64,000 nucleotides of DNA from Vibrio casei (GCF_002218025.2 NZ_AP018680.1:1426001-1490000); one strand, 5' to 3'. Shown: positions 47,319 to 59,798, numbered from the stretch's first letter. Numbers and translations: made by a program. Notes: generated from the sequence alone by a model not told the origin.

Positions 47319-48494
47319 ATGTTTGGAACGGCTACCACCTCCTCTGCTACAAAAGTCCTTTTACTCGGTTCAGGAGAACTTGGTAAAGAAGTGGCTATAG
47401 AGTGTCAACGACTAGGCTTAGAAGTTATCGCCTTAGATCGTTATAGTCATGCCCCTGCCATGCAAGTCGCTCACCGTAGCTACACCGTAGATATGTTAGA
47501 TGGTGATGCGATTAAAACCATCATTGAAACTGAAAAACCAGACTATATCGTTCCTGAGATTGAGGCGATAGCAACCGATGCATTAGTTGAACTGGAGAAA
47601 GAAGGTTTTAACGTTGTCCCGACTGCCAATGCAGCAAAACTCACAATGAACCGTGAAGGTATTCGTCGATTAGCAGCTGAAAAATTATCGATTGAAACGT
47701 CACCTTACCGATTCTGCGATACCTTTGAAGAATTTAAGTCGGCTATTGATTTTGTCTCTATGCCATGCGTTGTAAAGCCCATAATGAGCTCTTCAGGTAA
47801 AGGCCAAAGTATCATTCAAACGGAAGCCAATATTGATGCCGCATGGCAATATGCACAAGAAGGTGGCCGAGCAGGCGCTGGGCGTGTCATTGTCGAAGGT
47901 TTTGTTGACTTTGATTACGAGATCACATTATTAACCGTAAGAGCGATGGATGGTGTCCATTTCTGTGCACCTATTGGGCATCGACAGGAAGATGGCGACT
48001 ATAGAGAGTCTTGGCAGCCACAAGTGATGTCAGAGAGCGCTCTACGCTCTGCTGAAGCAATGGCAGAAAAAATCGTTAATGCTTTAGGTGGGTTTGGTCT
48101 TTTCGGTGTCGAGTTATTTGTGAAAGGAGACAATGTTATTTTTAGTGAAGTATCTCCACGACCTCATGATACAGGGATGGTCACTCTGATTTCTCAAGAT
48201 CTTTCTGAGTTTGCACTTCATGTACGAGCTTTTACTGGATTACCCGTTAATAATATTACTCAATATGGGCCATGCGCCTCAGCCGTGATACTCGCTGAAG
48301 GGACATCGTCATCCATTACTTTTGATGGTGTTGCAGATGCGCTTTGCCAACCACAAACTCAAGTTCGTTTATTTGGCAAACCTGAAATTGCTGGCCGTCG
48401 GCGTTTAGGAGTCACTCTTACTCATCGAGACTCTATCGAATCGGCCATAAAGGATGCTATAAACTCAGCCAGTAAAATCACAGCACATTTTTAA
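47319..48494 (+). CDS. purT: Formate-dependent phosphoribosylglycinamide formyltransferase
   Basis: 391 residues, ATP-grasp fold: the GSGELGKE nucleotide loop near the N-terminus, SSGKGQS phosphate loop, and [13 protein letters not shown] metal-binding block. Makes FGAR from GAR with formate and ATP in purine synthesis. AGGA precedes the ATG. A PurR-like box upstream suggests repression by purines. Confidence 0.96.
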   Translation: MFGTATTSSATKVLLLGSGELGKEVAIECQRLGLEVIALDRYSHAPAMQVAHRSYTVDMLDGDAIKTIIETEKPDYIVPEIEAIATDALVELEKEGFNVVPTANAAKLTMNREGIRRLAAEKLSIETSPYRFCDTFEEFKSAIDFVSMPCVVKPIMSSSGKGQSIIQTEANIDAAWQYAQEGGRAGAGRVIVEGFVDFDYEITLLTVRAMDGVHFCAPIGHRQEDGDYRESWQPQVMSESALRSAEAMAEKIVNALGGFGLFGVELFVKGDNVIFSEVSPRPHDTGMVTLISQDLSEFALHVRAFTGLPVNNITQYGPCASAVILAEGTSSSITFDGVADALCQPQTQVRLFGKPEIAGRRRLGVTLTHRDSIESAIKDAINSASKITAHF

Positions 48495-48513
48495 AGTTAT
48501 CGTAATTTAAATG

Positions 48514-48551
48514 TCCGATTTGGATGAAAAAACTTCATTATCCAAATCGGA
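48514..48551. terminator. Bidirectional hairpin between purT and tpm
   Basis: TCCGATTTGGAT / ATCCAAATCGGA, a 12-bp perfect stem with a 14-nt loop, between convergent genes. Confidence 0.7.
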
Positions 48552-48559
48552 TTCGATGA

Positions 48560-49204
48560 TTAACTTTCAATCAACCACACTTCTTCTGCAAAACGAGACA
48601 AACCATTTTGTCGCTTAGGGTGGCTTTCTTTCGCTTCATCTCGCTTTAAACGCGTAATTGTCATCCCCGAGAAAAGTTGAAAAACTTCCTCTTCAGGCAC
48701 ACTAAATGGAGGGCCTTGCATTTCATTCTGAACATAGTCCAATCCAACTAATAAAATCTTACCGTTTGAATTGAGTAAACGACGAATTCGCTCTGCGTAC
48801 AATATCCGTAGTTCAGGAGGCAGTGCAATTAAGGCCGCACGATCATAAACTAAATCGTAGGTATCCAGTGGAGCGGTAAAAAAATCACCCGAGTAAATCG
48901 AGAGTTCATCAAATTGGTATAGCTCATGCTGCCCGTTTAAAGAGGTTACCATTGGGGTATAAAAGTGCTCGGCAAAGAATGAACGAACGGCGATATTGCT
49001 TAGTTCAACTCCCGTCACCGACGTATGATAACCAGCCAACCAAACCAGATCTTCGGATTTCCCACATAATGGAACTAAAACAGATTGATCTTTAGTTGGT
49101 ATTACCTGTGACCAATACTTTGGTAATAGCGGATTAACATCATCTAAATGAAAACCGATACGATTTTCCGCCCAACGGCTGTGCCAAAATTCTTGATCTT
49201 GCAT
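48560..49204 (-). CDS. tpm: Thiopurine S-methyltransferase
   Basis: 214 residues from the ATG at 49204 (AAGG upstream). The N-terminus [19 protein letters not shown] and the [15 protein letters not shown] and [14 protein letters not shown] blocks identify bacterial TPMT, a SAM-dependent enzyme associated with tellurite or selenite methylation. Single gene, 77 bp upstream of the ihfA end. Confidence 0.94.
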   Translation of the reverse strand: MQDQEFWHSRWAENRIGFHLDDVNPLLPKYWSQVIPTKDQSVLVPLCGKSEDLVWLAGYHTSVTGVELSNIAVRSFFAEHFYTPMVTSLNGQHELYQFDELSIYSGDFFTAPLDTYDLVYDRAALIALPPELRILYAERIRRLLNSNGKILLVGLDYVQNEMQGPPFSVPEEEVFQLFSGMTITRLKRDEAKESHPKRQNGLSRFAEEVWLIES

Positions 49205-49286
49205 TCTCACCTTCCAGCCTATGTTTAAAACACAAAAAGAAAAAGGCCACCGTAGTGACCTTCTTTGGTTCCAACCTTAGCGTGTG

Positions 49287-49583
49287 TTATTTTTCTATCT
49301 TAATATTCTCAACACGAGCTTTTAGTTTCTGACCAGGTCTAAATGTGACAACCCGACGTGCAGAAATTGGAATATCTTCACCAGTTTTAGGGTTTCGTCC
49401 TGGTCGTTCACTTTTATCTCTAAGATCAAAGTTACCAAAACCAGACAATTTAACCTGTTCACCCTTCTCTAATGCTTTACGAATTTCTTCAAAAAACACT
49501 TCTACAGTATCCTTAGCATCACGTTTACTGTAACCAAGTTTTTCAAACAGGTTTTCAGCCAAATCGGCCTTAGTGAGCGCCAT
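49287..49583 (-). CDS. ihfA: Integration host factor subunit alpha
   Basis: 98 residues from the ATG at 49583, with GAGGGA upstream. Contains the [17 protein letters not shown] start and the DNA-intercalating arm with the [18 protein letters not shown] block. A DNA-bending heterodimer with IhfB. Usually it is co-transcribed after pheT; here 2.7 kb with an oppA-like gene separates them. Confidence 0.96.
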   Translation of the reverse strand: MALTKADLAENLFEKLGYSKRDAKDTVEVFFEEIRKALEKGEQVKLSGFGNFDLRDKSERPGRNPKTGEDIPISARRVVTFRPGQKLKARVENIKIEK

Positions 49584-49607
49584 AAAACATCCCTCATTTA
49601 TTACCAC

Positions 49608-50363
49608 TGATTATGTGGCATTTATAGCATTAACATTGTCAGCAAGCTTAAAGCTGAATATAACATCGAAAGTGTATGCCAACCTTATGATTTTCGCCAA
49701 ATTTTTTTAATCATGCTAAGTTTGGTTTGTTAATGATAGGTTTCAATTTAAACTATAAAATCCTTATCAAGATATATTTATTACCAAACAATTCCACATA
49801 ACCAGTGAATTAAATCACCTATAACACCAACAGCGACATTATAATCTAATTGTTAACGTTAAGTAATTCGTATTAAATTCATTAAAAATTCATACTACAG
49901 CAAAAAATCTTCGCTTTTATACCAACTTCACCAATAAAAGCAACCACTTAAATTCAGTGGTTTTTACGTTGTTTACTGTCAGGTAGTAAGACAAACCGAT
50001 AATAAAAAAATTCCATTATCATGTTATAACCCTACCTCATAGCTTAAACGCCTTCCCTTTGTTCAGCCTATCACGACGAGAATTCAGCTTATCTGTTAAG
50101 TCTTGCAAACCCTTAAAAATCGGTGTCGATCTTTCTTTTTATTAGCAGAGTAAGTTGCCATATATTTTAGAATTACTCTTTATTTTCAAAAAATCAAACA
50201 CCTACAATATTACATAAATAGATAATTCACTTTATATATTCTTTTCAATAACTTATTTAATATTTAAACAATATAAGAATTAAAGTCCTGATTGATTAAA
50301 TACAAAAAACAAATCAGTCAAATGAATACATAATGTTTGTAAATTAAATTACACTCGCCCGCC
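49608..50363. other. AT-rich 755-bp gap between ihfA and oppA-like gene
   Basis: No convincing gene. It holds the ihfA promoter, a TTAACGTTAA palindrome, a hairpin at 49942-49965, and a short minus-strand stretch near 50045-50170. That stretch translates in two adjacent frames to MATYSANKKKDRHRFLR and QDLTDKLNSRRDRLNKGKAFKL, perhaps a decayed small gene. The rest shows nothing recognisable. Confidence 0.5.
49942..49965 (+). terminator. Orphan hairpin with T run
   Basis: AACCACT / AGTGGTT stem, 7-nt loop, followed by TTT. No annotated plus-strand gene ends here, so it could close a small RNA or serve minus-strand transcription (TTTT also on that side). Confidence 0.4.
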
Positions 50364-51977
50364 TTATTTCGTAATATACAGATCTCTTGTATATCTACGA
50401 TCTGAAGCATTATCTTTGCTATACCCACCTACATTTTTATTCTTCAAAACAGAACGGGTATAAAAGTAGACCGGAATAGCAGGCATTTCTTTCGCAAAAA
50501 TTTTCTCTGCTTGCTGATAAAGTTTCTTACGCTCATCTTCTGTTTTTGCTAATGACGCCATTTTTAGTGCCGAATCATAGTCGGCATTACTCCAACCACC
50601 ATAATTTAAACCTGAAGAATCAAAGTATGATAGGAAAGTAGAAGCTTCATTGTAGTCACCAATCCAAGCATAACGTGCAACCGAGAAGTTTTTCGATGAC
50701 AGCGTTTGTAAAAACGTCTTCCACTCTTGATTAGCAATCTCAACTTCTGCACCCAAATTCTTCTTCCACATAGAGGCTGCAACGATCGCTAACTTTTTAT
50801 GCGCTTCACTGGTGTTATATCCCAGGTCAAATTTAAGTGGGTGCTCCTTATCAAATCCAGCCTCTTTTAATAAAGCTTTAGCCTTTTGGTTTCTTTCTTG
50901 TTGGGACATATCTGCCCATTCAAGCTTCGGTACTTCAAAGCCTGCGACTGCAGGAGGTGTATTGGTATAAGCTGGTAATTGACCTTGCCCTAGAATTCGC
51001 TCAACAATGACATCACGATCGAGTGAATACGCTAACGCTTTGCGAACTCTTGGATCATCAAATGGCTTTTTTTCCATATTAAACAAGTAGTAGTATGTCC
51101 CTAGTGAAGGCATGGTGAGCAATTCATCAGGTCGATCTTTCTTTATGGTTTGATAAAGCTCTAATGGAACCACATTGGTAATATCAATTTCCCCTGTCCG
51201 GAAACGGTTGTACTCCGCATTCACATCAGAAATAGGCAAATAGGTTACTTTATTAATGACCGTTTCTTTGTCATTCCAATATTGCTTATTGCGTTCTAAA
51301 ACGACTTTTTCATTTATAACCCAATCAGAAAGTTTATACGCCCCACTGACCACAATATGCTCAGGTTTTGTCCATGATTCTTTAAATTGGTTTACTGTTT
51401 GTTCTGGTAATGCAAAAGTGCTTTCATGCGCCAGCATCTTAGTAAAATATGGTACTGGCTTGGTTAACGTTATTTGAAGGGTTTTATCATCAAGAGCTTT
51501 AACGCCTAATGAATCTACAGGTTTCTCTCCTTTGGTAATTTCATCGCCATTAACAATACTTGCCATCGCGATGTACCACGAGTAAGGCGCGCCCGTTTTA
51601 GGATCAACAATACGCTTTAAGCTGAAGACAAAATCGTTGGCGGTGATAGGATCACCATTTGACCATTTCGCGTCACGTAAATGAAAAGTATATTGTTTTC
51701 CATCTTCAGAGACATCCCATTTACTCGCTAAAGCTGGGATAATATTGCCATGTAGATCTTCTGTCACTAAGCCTTCAAACATATCCGCTATCACACGTGA
51801 ACTTGCCGTATCTGAAGACATGTTGGGATCAAGGGTTGGCACTTCATCACCATTCCCTCGAACTACTTCTTGTTTATCAGCTAAATCAACCCCCGCTGGA
51901 ACTTGCGCAGCGAAAGTAGGCGCTGCAAGGCATAGGCTAATTGTCGTCGCTAATAGTGTCTTGGTCATTTTTTGCAT
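50364..51977 (-). CDS. Oligopeptide ABC transporter substrate-binding protein (OppA/MppA-like)
   Basis: 537 residues with a signal peptide (cleavage near AAPTFA-A). SBP_bac_5 fold: GDEVPTLDPN, WDVSEDGKQYTFHLRDAKWSNGDP, and DPRVRKALAYSLDRD blocks. AAGGA precedes the ATG. No permease or ATPase genes are near, so it must work with a transporter elsewhere. It lies between pheT and ihfA, which normally adjoin. Confidence 0.9.
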   Translation of the reverse strand: MQKMTKTLLATTISLCLAAPTFAAQVPAGVDLADKQEVVRGNGDEVPTLDPNMSSDTASSRVIADMFEGLVTEDLHGNIIPALASKWDVSEDGKQYTFHLRDAKWSNGDPITANDFVFSLKRIVDPKTGAPYSWYIAMASIVNGDEITKGEKPVDSLGVKALDDKTLQITLTKPVPYFTKMLAHESTFALPEQTVNQFKESWTKPEHIVVSGAYKLSDWVINEKVVLERNKQYWNDKETVINKVTYLPISDVNAEYNRFRTGEIDITNVVPLELYQTIKKDRPDELLTMPSLGTYYYLFNMEKKPFDDPRVRKALAYSLDRDVIVERILGQGQLPAYTNTPPAVAGFEVPKLEWADMSQQERNQKAKALLKEAGFDKEHPLKFDLGYNTSEAHKKLAIVAASMWKKNLGAEVEIANQEWKTFLQTLSSKNFSVARYAWIGDYNEASTFLSYFDSSGLNYGGWSNADYDSALKMASLAKTEDERKKLYQQAEKIFAKEMPAIPVYFYTRSVLKNKNVGGYSKDNASDRRYTRDLYITK

Positions 51978-52208
51978 CTGATATCCTTATTCTTTTTTAT
52001 AAGCCGTATTTAAAATCGTATTCAAAGACAGCAAGATCACATCATGTCCTCGACTCTTTGTTCGATAAACATAATGCTAACAGTCATTCAACGTCCTAAT
52101 GAAAATTGCCATACTTTTATACCGTGTTTAAAACTAATTAACTGAGAGATGAGTTACATAAACATCAATAAAACCTTTGATTTAATAATGTTTTATATGG
52201 TTATGACA

Positions 52209-52242
52209 TAAAAAAATCCGCCATGTCGAAACACAGCGGATT
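52209..52242 (-). terminator. Intrinsic terminator of pheST
   Basis: AATCCGC / GCGGATT stem followed on the minus strand by a run of seven T, 30 bases after the pheT stop. It explains why ihfA is not read from pheST here. Confidence 0.8.
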
Positions 52243-52270
52243 AGAAATACAGCTCAATTACTGGTATCGT

Positions 52271-54688
52271 TTAATCACGTAATGACGCACCAAATTGATC
52301 ACTTAACGCGGCAACAATGGCATCAACAGAAGCCGCGATATCCGCATCTTCTAATGTACGCTCAGTTGATTGAAGGCTAAGCGCAATCGCTAAACTCTTA
52401 TTACCTTCTTCCACACCTTTACCACGGTACACATCAAACAGTTTCGCGCCAGTCAGAAGTTCACCACCGTTAGCAAGACATGCGTTAACAATATCGCCGC
52501 TTGCCACGTCTTCTTTCACAACAACCGCAATATCACGACGGTTAGCTGGGAATTTAGATAAGCTTACTGCTTCTGGGATCACACGTGAATCAATCGCTGA
52601 CCATTCAATTTCAAATACGATAGTACGACCATTTAAGCCAAACTTACGCTCAAGCTCTGGGTGAACCGTACCAATAACACCAACAGGTTCGCCATCAACA
52701 ACAATCGCTGCTGATTGACCTGGGTGAAGCGCAGGATGACTTACAGGCTCGAAACTGTACGCTATTTCATTTGAAGTCAGTTCAAGAACCGCTTCTAAAT
52801 CGCCTTTAAGATCAAAGAAATCAACCGTGTTAGTTTCGATATCCCAATGTTCTTCGCTACGAGTACCTGCGATTACACCTGCCAGCATAGGCTCTTGACG
52901 CATGCCATTTTCAGCAGATTCACAAGGAATAAAACGTAAACCGTATTCGAATAAACGAACGCGTGGTTGCTGACGTTTTTGGTTGTGAACAACGGTGTTT
53001 AATAGACCTTGGATTAAACCAAGACGCATCGCTGACATTTCTACTGAAATTGGGAACGGTAGAATTAACGGCTCAACACCCGGTACAATCAGTTTTTGTT
53101 GTTCAGGTTCAACGAAGCTGTAGGTAATCGCTTCTTGGAAACCACGGTCAACTAAAAGATTACGTACGCGTTTAAGAGGCAGATTCGCTTCTTTGTGATC
53201 GTTCATGCTAAGCGCAGCAACCGGTGCTTGATTTGGAATGTTGTCGTAACCGTAGATACGGCCGACTTCTTCAATCAAATCTTGCTCAATCGCGATGTCA
53301 AAACGCCATGTCGGAGCAACCGCTGTCCAGCCTTCAGCACCGTTTTCAAGAGAAGTCGCTTCAACTGTCATACCTAGACGCTCTAAGATCTCAACCACAT
53401 CGCTATCGGCAATGTGATGGCCTAATAGGTTGTCTAGTTTAGTACGACGTAATGCGACTTTGTTTGGCTTAGGTAAATCTGCTTCAGATTCAACCGTTAC
53501 AACAGGCGCCACTTCACCGCCACAGATTTCAACAAGCAGCTCAGTTGCACGTTCCATTGCACTTGCTTGCAGTGCGTAATCGACACCACGCTCAAAACGC
53601 ATAGAAGAATCAGTATGTAGGCCATAACTACGTGCGCGACCACGGATATGATCCGGTGCGAAGAAGGCACACTCAAGTAATACATCTTTAGTTTCAGCAG
53701 TTACGCCAGATTTTTCACCACCGAAGATACCTGCAATCGCCAATGCTTTATTGTGATCTGCAACCACTAAAGTATCTGCGTTTAATTTCGCTTCGGTACC
53801 ATCAAGTAGTGTTAGCTTCTCGTCTTGCTCAGCCATGCGAACCACAATACCGCCTTCAATCTTAGTAAGATCAAATGCGTGCATTGGTTGGCCTTGCTCT
53901 AATAGAACGAAGTTAGTGATATCAACCACAGGATCAATAGAGCGAATACCACAACGGCGCAGTTTTTCTTGCATCCAAAGTGGCGTTTGCGCCTTGGCAT
54001 TCACATTTTTAATCACGCGACCAAGGTAACGTGGACAGGCAACTGGTGCTTTTACTTCAATTGAAACGGTATCGTCAATCGAAGGAGTAATTGCATTAAC
54101 TGAAGGCTCTATAACATCAGCGCGGTTTAATACGCCAACTTCACGAGCCATACCACGAACGCTGAAACAATCTGCGCGGTTTGCGGTTAGATCAACATCA
54201 ATAGTGACATCATCAAGGCCTAAAAATTCACGGAAATCCGTACCGATAACAGCATCGTCTGCCAACTCCATGATGCCATCAGATTCTACGTCGATACCGA
54301 GTTCGGTAAATGAACACAGCATGCCGTGTGATGGCTGACCACGTAGTTTAGCTTTCTTGATTTTAAAATCGCCTGGTAAAACAGCACCAACCGTCGCAAC
54401 AGCAACGTTAATGCCCTGGCGACAGTTAGATGCGCCACAAACGATGTCTAATAATTCTTCTGCGCCAACATCAACTTTAGTGACTCGTAATTTGTCAGCA
54501 TCAGGGTGTTGACCACACTCCACTACTTTACCCACTTTTACGCCAGTAAAGCTGCCAGCAACTGGAAGTACGTCATCGACTTCTAGGCCAGCCATTGTAA
54601 TTTGATGTGTTAACTCGTCAGTTGCTATTTGTCCATAAGAACGCGCAGGGTTAACCCACTCACGAAGCCATGATTCGTTGAATTTCAT
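52271..54688 (-). CDS. pheT: Phenylalanyl-tRNA synthetase beta subunit
   Basis: 805 residues (E. coli 795). The N-terminal tRNA-binding OB domain (EMAP-like, 40-150), B3/B4 editing domain (about 210-390), B5 domain, catalytic-like core and C-terminal anticodon-binding FDX-ACB domain (ending [18 protein letters not shown]) are all recognisable. Forms the alpha2beta2 enzyme with PheS. 18 bp after pheS. Confidence 0.97.
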   Translation of the reverse strand: MKFNESWLREWVNPARSYGQIATDELTHQITMAGLEVDDVLPVAGSFTGVKVGKVVECGQHPDADKLRVTKVDVGAEELLDIVCGASNCRQGINVAVATVGAVLPGDFKIKKAKLRGQPSHGMLCSFTELGIDVESDGIMELADDAVIGTDFREFLGLDDVTIDVDLTANRADCFSVRGMAREVGVLNRADVIEPSVNAITPSIDDTVSIEVKAPVACPRYLGRVIKNVNAKAQTPLWMQEKLRRCGIRSIDPVVDITNFVLLEQGQPMHAFDLTKIEGGIVVRMAEQDEKLTLLDGTEAKLNADTLVVADHNKALAIAGIFGGEKSGVTAETKDVLLECAFFAPDHIRGRARSYGLHTDSSMRFERGVDYALQASAMERATELLVEICGGEVAPVVTVESEADLPKPNKVALRRTKLDNLLGHHIADSDVVEILERLGMTVEATSLENGAEGWTAVAPTWRFDIAIEQDLIEEVGRIYGYDNIPNQAPVAALSMNDHKEANLPLKRVRNLLVDRGFQEAITYSFVEPEQQKLIVPGVEPLILPFPISVEMSAMRLGLIQGLLNTVVHNQKRQQPRVRLFEYGLRFIPCESAENGMRQEPMLAGVIAGTRSEEHWDIETNTVDFFDLKGDLEAVLELTSNEIAYSFEPVSHPALHPGQSAAIVVDGEPVGVIGTVHPELERKFGLNGRTIVFEIEWSAIDSRVIPEAVSLSKFPANRRDIAVVVKEDVASGDIVNACLANGGELLTGAKLFDVYRGKGVEEGNKSLAIALSLQSTERTLEDADIAASVDAIVAALSDQFGASLRD

Positions 54689-54706
54689 TGTGATTAATCC
54701 TCTCGG

Positions 54707-56036
<1,330 letters not shown>

Positions 56037-57188
56037 ATGCCAATGTTACCTTTACTGTCTCAATGCAAACGTTACTCTTCACTACTGCTATTTAGCTCGA
56101 TTGCCACTTTTTCTACCATAGCTAGCGCTCAAGAAACACCTGAAAACCAGCAAAGTTACACCACCCAAATACTGGCGGAAAATTTAGGTGTTATTTGGGG
56201 AATGGATTGGGTAAATGAGAATCAACTCTTGATGACAGACCGTAGTGGCCATGTTTACCTACTCGACCTCACAACCAAACAAAAATCTGAAATATCTGGG
56301 CTGCCTGATGTCAAAGTTTCTGGTCAAGGCGGTCTGTTAGATGTCGCTCGTTATACGGATTCAAATAAGCAAACTTGGTTTTACTTTACCTACGTAAAAC
56401 CGCTGCAAGACGGCCATTCGGCAACCACACTTGCTCGCGCTCAATTAGACGTAACCAATAAAGCACTTACCCAGTGGCAAGATTTATTGGTGACCGATTC
56501 TGCCGATGACAGCAGTAAGCATTTCGGCAGTCGTATTACTTTTGATCAAAATGGCCATGTATTCTTTGGCGTAGGCGATCGCGGTAATCGAGATAACGGC
56601 CAAAATATGGATAACCAAGCTGCGGCTATTTTGCGCTTAAACATCGATGGTTCGGTACCACAAGACAATCCATTTATTAAAACGAAATCAGGCAATGAAG
56701 CGATATGGAGTTACGGCCATCGAAATCCACAAGGGCTAGTTTACGATTCAAACCGAAAAATATTATGGGAGGTTGAACATGGTCCACGTGGGGGTGATGA
56801 AATTAATATCATCAAACCCGGACTCAACTATGGTTGGGCAAAAACTTCACACGGTAAGGAATACTGGGGGCCATTAAATGTCGGCGACGCTAAAACATTG
56901 CCTGATGTCGAAACACCTATTATGGTTTACATCCCTTCTATCGCACCAAGTTCTGCGAGCATTTATACAGGTGCGGCTTTCCCCCAATGGCAAGGCAATT
57001 TATTGATTGGCGCTCTCGCAAAAACTCACATTAATATGATTTCATTTACCCAAAATAATCAGGTTAAAGAAGAAATTCGTTTGGTTGAAGATTTAAATGA
57101 AAGGGTGCGAGATATTACTGTCGATGGGCAAGGCTTGATTTATTTCTCAACGGATTCTGGAAAGTTGTATCAATTAGCGCCTCAATGA
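56037..57188 (+). CDS. PQQ-dependent aldose sugar dehydrogenase (YliI-like)
   Basis: 383 residues with a signal peptide (to about residue 31). Six-bladed propeller of the GSDH type: conserved FGVGDRGNRDNGQN, IWSYGHRNPQGLVYD and EVEHGPRGGDEIN blocks correspond to YliI/Asd. A periplasmic soluble oxidoreductase using PQQ; no PQQ-synthesis genes in the window. A terminator follows. Confidence 0.9.
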   Translation: MPMLPLLSQCKRYSSLLLFSSIATFSTIASAQETPENQQSYTTQILAENLGVIWGMDWVNENQLLMTDRSGHVYLLDLTTKQKSEISGLPDVKVSGQGGLLDVARYTDSNKQTWFYFTYVKPLQDGHSATTLARAQLDVTNKALTQWQDLLVTDSADDSSKHFGSRITFDQNGHVFFGVGDRGNRDNGQNMDNQAAAILRLNIDGSVPQDNPFIKTKSGNEAIWSYGHRNPQGLVYDSNRKILWEVEHGPRGGDEINIIKPGLNYGWAKTSHGKEYWGPLNVGDAKTLPDVETPIMVYIPSIAPSSASIYTGAAFPQWQGNLLIGALAKTHINMISFTQNNQVKEEIRLVEDLNERVRDITVDGQGLIYFSTDSGKLYQLAPQ

Positions 57189-57222
57189 TAAGCCCATATT
57201 TTCAAAATATTTAACTGATAAA

Positions 57223-57255
57223 AAGAGTCCGTATTAATCAGTACGGACTCTTAAG
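57223..57255. terminator. Terminator after the sugar dehydrogenase gene
   Basis: AAGAGTCCGTA / TACGGACTCTT, 11-bp perfect stem with an 8-nt loop, 35 bases after the stop; T-rich on both sides. Confidence 0.75.
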
Positions 57256-57285
57256 TATCAATTACTCTAGTTTTTCAAAAGCAAA

Positions 57286-57474
57286 CTAATCTATCTTCAC
57301 CCAAGTATTCGGAAACGAAGTCAATGTCGTCATAACATTTAAGCTATAAAGAGTATCGTTATCTACCATCAACTGACCATAAGCATGAAATGTATCTAAA
57401 CCACAATCACCTTGAGTAAGGTTCAATTCAACTAAACCATCAATTTGTTCTGATAAGTTCAGTTGACCTTCACT
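57286..57474 (-). other. Open frame without start, downstream of the SurE-like gene
   Basis: About 60 codons on the minus strand reading SEGQLNLSEQIDGLVELNL, then TQGDCGLDTFHAYGQL and ending SFPNTWVKID before TAG 57286. It partly overlaps the surE-like 3' end in another frame and has no ATG at its beginning. The amino-acid composition looks protein-like, so it may be a remnant or a frameshifted extension. Not assigned. Confidence 0.35.
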
Positions 57475-58457
57475 ACGATCGCAACTTTAGCGCGAGAAGC
57501 CTGAACATTGCCGTCAATGGTACTAATCGTAATGTAACCTTCTTGTACTGCAACCCCTTCAGAATTTTCATTACTATCACCTGCATCACCTTGTCCGAAA
57601 GCCATACCGGCTTTACCGTCAAAATTCGCACTAAATGTGGCTTCCGCTGTAGCTTGATCCATGCCATAGGAAGTCATCATATTTTCTACAATGTAGGCTT
57701 TCATTACAGGGTCTGCACCAAGATCATCGGTAAACCCAAGCGACGTTCCTCCGGCATTCCAACCAACATCGGTAAACTTATATCCCAGATGAGCGGTCAT
57801 ATCAGCCGGTGTATTAACATTTAAACCAGTATAAGCAGGTAATAAAGGTTGGCCAGCGGGACGATTTTCTTCGAGACTTTTAACGATATCAACAATCGCT
57901 GCGCCAACTAATTTTGCTTGCCCTTCTTCTGAAGCATGCTTACCATCACTCACCGCAATCGCAGGGATCCCTCGGCTCAAAGAAGCCATTGTCGCGCCTA
58001 AAGTTCCAGAGTTATTATTCATAAAGCCTAAGTTATTACCTTCATTTGGCCCTGAAATCACCAAATCAGGGGCTTGTCCCCATACTTTTTTAGCAGCCAC
58101 ATCAATACCATATAATGCAGCCATCACGGGAGTACCTTCCACATAATCGTCAAAAGCCAAATCGCCGTCAGTTTCACCTACACAATATTCTGTTGAACCA
58201 TCAGCACCGACTCTTTCATCAACCGGCGTTGCTTTCATAAAAATCATCGAGCCCCCTTTGCCACTTTGTGGGCCACAAGGTGCAGACATCACCACACTGT
58301 GCCCTGCTTTGATAAGCTCAGCCTTAAGTGTTTTAATGTTGGTGGTTTCCCAACTATCATCGTTCGTTAAAACGATATTCAATGCAGATGCTGATGGCAC
58401 AAAAGATAAACCAGATAAAAAAAGTGCAGTTGTAAGACCAGTCCTTGTGAATTTCAT
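57459..58457 (-). CDS. Exported SurE-family phosphatase-like protein
   Basis: 332 residues, a signal peptide (to about residue 25) followed by a SurE domain. The metal motif LTNDDSW sits immediately after cleavage, followed by CGPQSGKG, ISGPNEGNN (the conserved SGxNxG), and NNSGTLGATMASLSRGIPAIAVS. Cytoplasmic SurE is a 5'/3'-nucleotidase; this one is secreted and has a longer, Asp-rich C-terminal part. Likely a periplasmic or extracellular acid phosphatase. Single gene. Confidence 0.87.
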   Translation of the reverse strand: MKFTRTGLTTALFLSGLSFVPSASALNIVLTNDDSWETTNIKTLKAELIKAGHSVVMSAPCGPQSGKGGSMIFMKATPVDERVGADGSTEYCVGETDGDLAFDDYVEGTPVMAALYGIDVAAKKVWGQAPDLVISGPNEGNNLGFMNNNSGTLGATMASLSRGIPAIAVSDGKHASEEGQAKLVGAAIVDIVKSLEENRPAGQPLLPAYTGLNVNTPADMTAHLGYKFTDVGWNAGGTSLGFTDDLGADPVMKAYIVENMMTSYGMDQATAEATFSANFDGKAGMAFGQGDAGDSNENSEGVAVQEGYITISTIDGNVQASRAKVAIVVKVN

Positions 58458-58648
58458 TATTTTCCCTATATTTTATTAAATTCAAGCTCTCCCATAATGA
58501 AGGGCCTGAATACTATGGAGAAATAATGTTAAATATTTACGACAAAAATTTGACAACACCATTACAATTTACAAATCAATCAATAACTGAAGTCTCATGA
58601 TCTGTGCATCAAGATCATTTTTATTCTAATACACAACCATAAAAAATA

Positions 58649-59377
58649 TTAATCAGACAAGTAATATTGAACTGTTGATACTACTCTAATTTTCTTTATG
58701 TACGGTGTATTCTTATCACGAGATGCGATGGTAAATTGCCCCTGTGAAGCACTTTTGATTTTACCTAATTGACTATCTGAATCTTTAGCAAATTTTTGCG
58801 CGACAACACGAGCATTTTTGGTCGCTTCTTCAATCATTACCGGTTTAATTTTATTTAAATCGCTAAAAATATATTCAGGCTGAGATGCATAACTATCACC
58901 AGTAAAAACAATCCCTTGTTTACCAAGTTCAGAAAGCTCAGACATCACGTGTCTGACGATTTCGATATTCTTCGAGTACACGGTTACCGATTGCGTAGCT
59001 GAATAGCGAAACTCTGCTCTTGCATCATTTCCCCATTGCTGTGCTGACTTATCTATAATGGAAGGTGTACTAAAACTGATGGAATCCGGAGATATACCTT
59101 TCAATAATAAAAAAGCTTTTATTTTTTCCGTATTACGATCAACATCATTATACAACCCCTCAAGGTCATTATTCGCAGCAGTAAACTGAATCGGCCAAAT
59201 CACTACATCAGCCGTCATTTCTTTTTCAGCTAACCCTTTGACGATAACGCTACGTTCAAACTGTTTATATTTAATCGCTGCGCTACCTAATTGATAACCT
59301 AACACGCTCAAACCTAGGAATATAAATAACCCTAATATGAACGCGTTTACATTAGAGTTTTGTAAATTTACTTTCAT
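58649..59377 (-). CDS. SIMPL-domain periplasmic protein
   Basis: 242 residues from the ATG at 59377 (GAGG upstream). One N-terminal membrane anchor (about 11-32) is followed by a SIMPL (DUF541) domain with VKGLAEKEMTADVVIWP. Function unknown; relatives are linked to oxidative stress. Begins 16 bp after the GFA-family gene; the two probably form an operon. Confidence 0.85.
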   Translation of the reverse strand: MKVNLQNSNVNAFILGLFIFLGLSVLGYQLGSAAIKYKQFERSVIVKGLAEKEMTADVVIWPIQFTAANNDLEGLYNDVDRNTEKIKAFLLLKGISPDSISFSTPSIIDKSAQQWGNDARAEFRYSATQSVTVYSKNIEIVRHVMSELSELGKQGIVFTGDSYASQPEYIFSDLNKIKPVMIEEATKNARVVAQKFAKDSDSQLGKIKSASQGQFTIASRDKNTPYIKKIRVVSTVQYYLSD

Positions 59378-59393
59378 GATAAAACCTCTTATT

Positions 59394-59798
59394 TTAACCA
59401 TTCAACCGGTCTGATGGGTGGTTCACCCCATCACTAGTGACAACGTCACCCAAGTCAAATGGATTAACGCCTTCAAGGCAACCAATATTAAAACCATATT
59501 CAGATGTATCTGAACGTCTTTGATGGTGCGTATAAATCCCACAAACCGAACAAAAGTAATGCTTTGCAGTCCGTGTATTGAATTGATACAAACGTAAAGC
59601 TTCTTGCCCTTTTACAATACGGATTCCATCTAATTTCACCGATGCAGCTATTGCTCCTCGACGACGACAAAAAGAACAATCACAACGCCTAGGTTTCTCA
59701 ATGCCATTTGGCAAACTCAATTCTAATTCAACGGTTCCACAATGGCAGGTTGCTTTATGTTTAAGTAAAATATCTGTATTTCCAATTTGCTTTATCAT
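59394..59798 (-). CDS. GFA-family zinc protein (glutathione-dependent formaldehyde-activating-like)
   Basis: 134 residues from the ATG at 59798 (AAGGGAAG upstream; a longer frame to 59903 is unconserved). The zinc ligands are visible as CHCGTVE, CDCSFCRRRG and CSVCGIYTHHQ, the CENP-V/GFA pattern. The domain binds zinc and sometimes glutathione adducts. Enzymatic role not assignable. Confidence 0.88.
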   Translation of the reverse strand: MIKQIGNTDILLKHKATCHCGTVELELSLPNGIEKPRRCDCSFCRRRGAIAASVKLDGIRIVKGQEALRLYQFNTRTAKHYFCSVCGIYTHHQRRSDTSEYGFNIGCLEGVNPFDLGDVVTSDGVNHPSDRLNG

